A DNA stretch of 64,000 bases from Kosakonia quasisacchari (GTDB lineage: Bacteria; Pseudomonadota; Gammaproteobacteria; Enterobacterales; Enterobacteriaceae): positions 40,222 through 104,221 of the forward strand of contig NZ_SJOP01000018.1 in assembly GCF_004331415.1 (NCBI RefSeq), read 5' to 3'. The notes under the pieces were generated by a model. That model worked only from the letters and a program-made list of their open reading frames with translations. It was not told the DNA's origin and did no database searches. Position 1 is the first letter of the stretch, and each line of letters starts with the position of its first letter. The position numbers and the translations under genes are program-made. Positions 59,723 through 64,000 of this stretch are shown in pieces.

Positions 59723-61527
59723 TGGAAGGTTCCGCGCTCTTACTGGCCGGTGTGTTGTTTCTTTTCGCGGCGGTGGTCGCTGTCCCTCTTGCCGCGCGTT
59801 TAGGCATTGGCGCGGTGCTCGGCTATTTGCTTGCGGGTATCGCGATTGGCCCGTGGGGGCTGGGGTTTATCAGCGACGTTGATGAAATCCTCCATTTCTC
59901 CGAACTGGGCGTGGTGTTCCTGATGTTTATCATCGGACTGGAGTTGAACCCGCGTAAGCTTTGGGAACTGCGGCGCTCAATATTTGGCGTGGGCGCGGCG
60001 CAGGTGCTGCTTAGCGCGGCGATCCTCGCCGGGCTACTGATGCTGACGCAGTTCTCCTGGCAGGCGGCGGTGATTGGCGGTATCGGTTTGGCGATGTCAT
60101 CCACCGCGATGGCGTTGCAACTGATGCGCGATAAAGGCATGAATCGCAGCGAATCCGGCCAACTGGGATTCTCGGTGCTGCTGTTTCAGGATTTAGCGGT
60201 GATCCCGGCGCTGGCGCTGGTGCCGCTGCTGGCGGGCAACGGTGATGAGCATCTCGACTGGATGAAGGTTGGCATGAAGGTGCTGGCGTTCGCGGGCATG
60301 TTGATTGGCGGGCGTTACTTGTTGAGGCCTGTGTTCCGCTTTATTGCTGGTTCCGGCGTGCGGGAAGTGTTTACCGCCGCCACGCTGCTGCTGGTGCTGG
60401 CCTCGGCGCTGTTTATGGATGCGCTGGGGTTATCGATGGCGTTGGGAACCTTTATCGCTGGCGTGTTGCTGGCCGAAAGCGAATATCGCCACGAGCTGGA
60501 GATCGCCATTGAGCCTTTCAAAGGGCTGTTGCTGGGGTTGTTTTTTATTTCCGTAGGCATGGCGCTGAATCTCGGCGTGCTCTATACCCATCTGTTATGG
60601 GTGATACTGAGTGTTGCGGTGCTGGTGGCGGTAAAATCGCTGGTACTGTATGGGTTGTCGCGGATATACGGTTTGCGCAGTTCGGAGCGTATGCAGTTCG
60701 CCGGTGTGTTAAGTCAGGGCGGTGAATTCGCGTTTGTCTTATTCTCCTCTGCTTCTTCCCAGCGCTTGTTCCAGCATGATCAAATGGCGCTGCTGCTGGT
60801 GACCGTCACGTTATCAATGATGACTACGCCGTTGCTGATGCGCGGTGTGGATAAACTGCTCTCGCGGCGTTACAACACCCCAGAAGATGAAGATGAAACC
60901 CCATGGGTGGAAGACGATAAACCCCAGGTGATTGTGGTGGGGTTTGGTCGTTTTGGTCAGGTGATTGGCCGTCTGTTAATGGCGAATAAGATGCGCATTA
61001 CCGTGCTGGAGCGCGATATCAGCGCCGTCAATTTGATGCGTAAATATGGGTATAAGGTCTATTACGGGGATGCAACTCAAGTGGAGTTGCTGCGCTCGGC
61101 AGGCGCGGAAGCGGCGCAATCGATCGTCATCACCTGTAATGACCCGCTGGATACCATGAAGCTGGTGGAAATTTGCCAGCAGCATTTTCCGAATCTGGCA
61201 ATCCTGGCGCGCGCTCGCGGGCGTGTGGAAGCGCATGAACTACTGCAAGCCGGTGTGACGCAGTTTTCCCGCGAGACGTTCTCCAGTGCGCTGGAGTTAG
61301 GGCGCAAGACGCTTATTTCGCTGGGAGTGCATCCACATCAGGCTCAGCGTGCGCAACTGCACTTTAAACGTTTAGATATGCGTATGCTGCGCGAGCTGAT
61401 GCCGGTGCATACCGATACGATGCAAATTTCCCGTGTCCGCGAAGCGCGGCGCGAGCTGGAAGAGATTTTCCAGCGAGAAATGCAGCAAGAGCGTCGCCAG
61501 TTGGATGGTTGGGACGAGTTTGAATAA
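59722..61527 (+). CDS. kefB: Glutathione-regulated potassium efflux antiporter KefB
   Basis: An inner-membrane K+/H+ antiporter gated by glutathione adducts; K+ loss acidifies the cytosol and protects against electrophiles. It has 601 residues: about 12-13 hydrophobic segments to residue 385, an acidic linker (EDEDETPWVEDD), then an RCK/TrkA-N domain with the nucleotide-binding VVGFGRFGQVIGRLL at about 395-409. It is coupled to kefG. Confidence 0.97.
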   Translation: MEGSALLLAGVLFLFAAVVAVPLAARLGIGAVLGYLLAGIAIGPWGLGFISDVDEILHFSELGVVFLMFIIGLELNPRKLWELRRSIFGVGAAQVLLSAAILAGLLMLTQFSWQAAVIGGIGLAMSSTAMALQLMRDKGMNRSESGQLGFSVLLFQDLAVIPALALVPLLAGNGDEHLDWMKVGMKVLAFAGMLIGGRYLLRPVFRFIAGSGVREVFTAATLLLVLASALFMDALGLSMALGTFIAGVLLAESEYRHELEIAIEPFKGLLLGLFFISVGMALNLGVLYTHLLWVILSVAVLVAVKSLVLYGLSRIYGLRSSERMQFAGVLSQGGEFAFVLFSSASSQRLFQHDQMALLLVTVTLSMMTTPLLMRGVDKLLSRRYNTPEDEDETPWVEDDKPQVIVVGFGRFGQVIGRLLMANKMRITVLERDISAVNLMRKYGYKVYYGDATQVELLRSAGAEAAQSIVITCNDPLDTMKLVEICQQHFPNLAILARARGRVEAHELLQAGVTQFSRETFSSALELGRKTLISLGVHPHQAQRAQLHFKRLDMRMLRELMPVHTDTMQISRVREARRELEEIFQREMQQERRQLDGWDEFE

Positions 61528-61537
61528 GGGGGATCGA

Positions 61538-61738
61538 ATGGCTGTACGAAAACGTTTTATCGCCGGCGCGGTTTGCCCGGCCTGCCAGGCGAAGGACTCA
61601 ATGGCAATGTGGCGTGAGAATAATGTCGATATTGTTGAGTGTGTTAAGTGTGGACACCAGATGCGCGAAGCGGATAAAGAAGCCCGCGAGCATGTTCGCA
61701 AAGATGAGCAAGTGATCGGGATTTTTCATCCAGACTAG
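61538..61738 (+). CDS. yheV: Zinc-ribbon protein YheV
   Basis: A 66-residue protein of unknown function. I choose the ATG at 61538 (MAVRKRFIAGAVCPACQ), preceded by GGGGG; the open frame upstream lies in kefB. Two CxxC pairs (Cys13/Cys16 and Cys35/Cys38) form a zinc ribbon, and the rest matches E. coli YheV. It is 10 nt after kefB, so probably cotranscribed. Confidence 0.94.
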   Translation: MAVRKRFIAGAVCPACQAKDSMAMWRENNVDIVECVKCGHQMREADKEAREHVRKDEQVIGIFHPD

Positions 61739-61832
61739 CGAGATCGGGCAGCTTTTTTTAAGCTAAAGGGTACACAGGTGCAGAATTCCGCTACAATCTG
61801 CGCCAGTAATTTTCCCACGCTCAGGAGATATC

Positions 61833-62420
61833 ATGAAAGTAGCAAAAGACCTGGTGGTCAGCCTGGCCTATCAGGTACGTACAGAAGACGGTGTATTGGT
61901 TGATGAGTCTCCGGTGAGTGCGCCGCTGGACTACCTGCACGGTCACGGTTCCCTGATCTCTGGTCTGGAAAACGCGCTGGACGGTCACGAAGTCGGCGAC
62001 AAATTCGATGTGGCTGTTGGCGCGAACGACGCTTACGGTCAGTACGACGAAAACCTGGTGCAGCGCGTCCCGAAAGACGTCTTTATGGGCGTTGACGAGC
62101 TGCAGGTTGGCATGCGCTTCCTGGCCGAAACCGACCAGGGCCCGGTACCGGTAGAAATCACCGAAGTGGAAGACGAACACGTTGTTGTTGACGGCAACCA
62201 CATGCTGGCTGGCCAGAACCTGAAATTTAACGTTGAAGTTGTCGCTATTCGCGAAGCAACGGAAGAAGAACTGGCTCATGGTCACGTTCACGGTCCGCAT
62301 GGTCACGATCATGACCACGACCACGATCACGACGGTTGCTGCGGTGGCCACGGCCACGAACACGGTCATGACCACGGGAAAGGTGGTTGCGGCGGTAATG
62401 GCGGCTGCGGTTGCCACTAA
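61833..62420 (+). CDS. slyD: FKBP-type prolyl isomerase and nickel chaperone SlyD
   Basis: A cytosolic FKBP with an insert-in-flap chaperone domain; it also delivers Ni2+ for hydrogenase maturation. It has 195 residues. The FKBP part (to about 70 and 130-150) contains LHGHGSLISGLENAL, and the C-terminal 50 residues form a His/Cys/Gly-rich metal-binding tail (HGHDHDHDHDHD, GCCGGHGHEHGHDHG, GCGGNGGCGCH). CAGGAG precedes the ATG. Confidence 0.97.
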   Translation: MKVAKDLVVSLAYQVRTEDGVLVDESPVSAPLDYLHGHGSLISGLENALDGHEVGDKFDVAVGANDAYGQYDENLVQRVPKDVFMGVDELQVGMRFLAETDQGPVPVEITEVEDEHVVVDGNHMLAGQNLKFNVEVVAIREATEEELAHGHVHGPHGHDHDHDHDHDGCCGGHGHEHGHDHGKGGCGGNGGCGCH

Positions 62421-62467
62421 TACGCGTTGTTTTTCGCGCCGCAGGGGGCGTTGGCTTCGCTTTTAAA

Positions 62468-62504
62468 CCCCGGTCGCATCGTTTTCTATGCTACCGGGGA
62501 TTTT
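62468..62504 (+). terminator. First slyD terminator
   Basis: Stem CCCCGGT/ACCGGGG, with an inner GCAT/ATGC continuation around one mismatch and a U-rich loop, is followed by ATTTT. Confidence 0.72.
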
Positions 62505-62551
62505 CAAGTTTGCCGCCTGCCTGCAACACGAAATCCATAGCGTCATTGATG

Positions 62552-62573
62552 AGCGGGGAAACCCGCTTTTTTT
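62552..62573 (+). terminator. Second slyD terminator
   Basis: AGCGGG/CCCGCT (6 bp) with a GAAA loop is followed directly by seven T. It lies 5 nt before the slyX stop and would stop plus-strand transcripts from entering slyX antisense. Confidence 0.82.
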
Positions 62574-62578
62574 ACGCC

Positions 62579-62797
62579 TTAATAATGGGGCGGCGGCGTC
62601 TCTTCTGAAGGGGATGCCATGTGTGAAGGTTGGCTGGCTTTGAGTTTTTCTGCCATTAATCGCAGATGTTCGCGCAGCTTTGCCATTTCCAACTCATGGG
62701 CAACTACCGTCTGGTTTAGGTCCTCGATGGTCATCTCCTGAAAAGCTAACCGACTTTCCAGTTCCGCCAGTCGCGCTTCGATTGTTAACTCTTGCAT
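62579..62797 (-). CDS. slyX: SlyX coiled-coil protein
   Basis: A 72-residue protein of unknown function, the E. coli length. Residues 1-55 form a heptad coiled coil (IEARLAELESRLAFQEMTI through LREHLRLMAEKL); the end is Pro/Ser-rich (TPPPHY). It is on the opposite strand between slyD and fkpA, diverging from fkpA. No function can be read from it. Confidence 0.93.
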   Translation of the reverse strand: MQELTIEARLAELESRLAFQEMTIEDLNQTVVAHELEMAKLREHLRLMAEKLKASQPSHMASPSEETPPPHY

Positions 62798-63034
62798 ACT
62801 TCACCTCTGGATTGCGTCCGGCCTGATTTTTGTTAAACGAGCGAATTTTACTGAACTTTGCCGCCAGGTACAGCTCTGGCAAAGAAAAGCAGAAACTTAT
62901 TTAAACAAAAATAGTCAGAAAACAGGTGAATTCAGGTGGTGTCCTTATGTTGATTTCCACCGCAACGCTTTATAGTACGTCTCTTACATTTTGTTTAACC
63001 CTGGGGCGAGATGCCCCGGCCCCTGGAGAAATGG

Positions 63035-63886
63035 ATGAAATCACTGTTTAAAGTCACGCTGCTGGCGACCACGATGGCCGTCGCCCTTCACGCTCCGATC
63101 TCTTTCGCTGCCGATACCGCTGCAAAGAAAGAGCCGGCTGCAGCAGCTGACAGCAAAGCGGCATTTAAAAATGACGACCAGAAATCTGCCTATGCGCTGG
63201 GTGCCTCGCTGGGCCGCTATATGGAAAACTCTCTGAAAGAGCAGGAAAAGCTGGGTATCAAACTGGATAAAGCACAGCTGATCGCCGGTGTTCAGGACGC
63301 GTTTGCTGATAAGAGCAAACTGAGCGACCAGGAGATTGAACAAACTCTGCAAGCGTTTGAGACGCGTGTGAAAACTGCCGCGCAGGATCGCATGGAAAAA
63401 GACGCTGCTGACAACGAAGCAAAAGGCAAAGCCTTCCGTGACACCTTCGCTAAAGAGAAAGGTGTGAAAACGTCCGATACCGGTCTGCTGTACAAAGTAG
63501 AGAAAGAAGGTACCGGTGATGCGCCGAAAGACAGCGATACGGTTGTTGTTAACTACAAAGGTACGCTGATCGACGGTAAAGAGTTCGATAACTCTTACAC
63601 CCGTGGCGAGCCGCTCTCTTTCCGTCTTGATGGTGTGATTCCTGGCTGGACCGAAGGCCTGAAAAACATCAAGAAAGGCGGCAAGATCAAACTGGTTATC
63701 CCACCGGCACTGGCTTACGGGAAAACGGGTGTTCCGGGTATTCCGGCTAACTCCACGCTGGTCTTTGACGTAGAGTTGTTGGATATCAAAGCCGCACCGA
63801 AAGCCGATGCCGCAGCGCCAGAAGCTGCACCGGCAGCGGGCGATAAAGCTGCTGATGCGAAAGCCGCAGACACCAGTAAGAAATAA
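63035..63886 (+). CDS. fkpA: Periplasmic FKBP-type isomerase and chaperone FkpA
   Basis: A 283-residue periplasmic dimeric chaperone of the sigma-E regulon. I choose the ATG at 63035 (MKSLFKVTLLATTMAV), which follows GGAGAA; the frame also has an ATG at 63011 without a good ribosome site. A signal peptide (1-25, cleavage at SFA-ADT) leads to a dimerisation helix region and a C-terminal FKBP domain (VVVNYKGTLIDGKEFDNSY to NSTLVFDVELLDIK). An Ala/Lys/Asp tail is longer than in E. coli (270). Confidence 0.96.
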   Translation: MKSLFKVTLLATTMAVALHAPISFAADTAAKKEPAAAADSKAAFKNDDQKSAYALGASLGRYMENSLKEQEKLGIKLDKAQLIAGVQDAFADKSKLSDQEIEQTLQAFETRVKTAAQDRMEKDAADNEAKGKAFRDTFAKEKGVKTSDTGLLYKVEKEGTGDAPKDSDTVVVNYKGTLIDGKEFDNSYTRGEPLSFRLDGVIPGWTEGLKNIKKGGKIKLVIPPALAYGKTGVPGIPANSTLVFDVELLDIKAAPKADAAAPEAAPAAGDKAADAKAADTSKK

Positions 63887-63898
63887 AATTTGCAATAG

Positions 63899-63923
63899 CG
63901 CCGCCTTCGGGCGGCGTTTTTTT
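63899..63923 (+). terminator. fkpA terminator
   Basis: A 7-bp CGCCGCC/GGCGGCG stem with a TTCG tetraloop, followed by seven T, begins 12 nt after the fkpA stop. Confidence 0.93.
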
Positions 63924-63925
63924 GT

Positions 63926-64000
63926 GCACAGAAAACCCCCAGCTAGGCTGGGGGTTCCGGAAAGCTTTCAGCTTTGAGCTAGTTATTAAAACCCCTTTTG
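63926..64000 (+). mobile_element. IS200-type insertion sequence, left end (cut by window edge)
   Basis: The sequence AACCCCCAGC-TAG-GCTGGGGGTT (63934-63956, perfect 10-bp stem), then TTCCGGAAAGCTTTCAGC and GCTAGTTATTAAAACCCC, is the left end of IS200 as I know it. In IS200 the left hairpin acts as a transcription terminator against outside read-in, and a downstream hairpin hides the transposase ribosome site; both keep TnpA (a single-strand, HUH-type Y1 transposase) low. The transposase gene lies beyond the window. The exact outer boundary cannot be fixed, because IS200 makes no target duplication. Confidence 0.85.

Noticed and set aside
62277..62420. His-rich end of slyD as a sequence error or tandem-repeat expansion
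   Set aside because: A His/Cys/Gly-rich metal-binding tail is normal for SlyD, and the total length (195) agrees with E. coli (196).
1..64000. CRISPR arrays, tRNA or rRNA genes, prophage
   Set aside because: No regularly spaced direct repeats, tRNA-like cloverleaf or rRNA sequence, and no phage structural or integrase genes seen in the window.

Overview
The window is chromosomal DNA of an enteric bacterium (family Enterobacteriaceae). Nearly every protein is recognisable as a close relative of an Escherichia coli protein, and gene order follows the bioH-feo-ompR-aroKB-dam-nir-crp-kefB-slyD-fkpA stretch of the E. coli map. The malonate decarboxylase cluster and a cytosine deaminase gene beside nirB point to a Kosakonia/Enterobacter/Klebsiella-like genus rather than E. 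coli; the species cannot be fixed from sequence reading alone.

Layout: 1-249 start of gntX; 288-1061 bioH (biotin); 1058-3887 feoABC (ferrous iron uptake) with Fur-box and FNR-like sites upstream; 4381-7289 yhgF and greB (transcription and RNA); 7517-9585 ompR-envZ; 9631-11250 pckA; 11588-15767 hslO, hslR, yrfG and igaA; 16084-16644 nudE; 16723-19275 mrcA; 19395-22702 the hofMNOPQ cluster (DNA-uptake pilus), whose first gene carries an in-frame stop; 22990-29410 the aroK-aroB-damX-dam-rpe-gph-trpS run; 29460-34614 nirBDC-cysG (nitrite reduction and siroheme) under a clear FNR plus NarL/NarP promoter; 34855-36156 a stand-alone codA; 36301-39644 ppiA, yhfG-fic, pabA and argD; 39634-45301 yhfK, crp, yhfA, prkB, yheU and yheT.

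Between yheT and yheS, which I recall as adjacent in E. coli, lies an accessory block of about 11.8 kb (45302-57096). It has two modules. The first is an NrtR-type regulator diverging from a two-gene operon that encodes a PRPP-synthetase-like and a nicotinamide-phosphoribosyltransferase-like enzyme, with two tandem 17-bp palindromes in front of the operon. This pair has the make-up of the phage NARP1 pathway (ADP-ribose to ADP-ribose-pyrophosphate to NAD+) and is the most interesting candidate in the window. The second is a complete malonate decarboxylase operon, mdcABCDEFGH, with the LysR-type gene mdcR convergent at its end and an ERIC repeat in the mdcE-mdcF gap.

The conserved map then resumes with yheS, kefG-kefB, yheV, slyD, slyX and fkpA (57097-63886). 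The window closes in the left end of an IS200-type insertion sequence directly downstream of the fkpA terminator. I see no rRNA or tRNA gene, CRISPR array or prophage.
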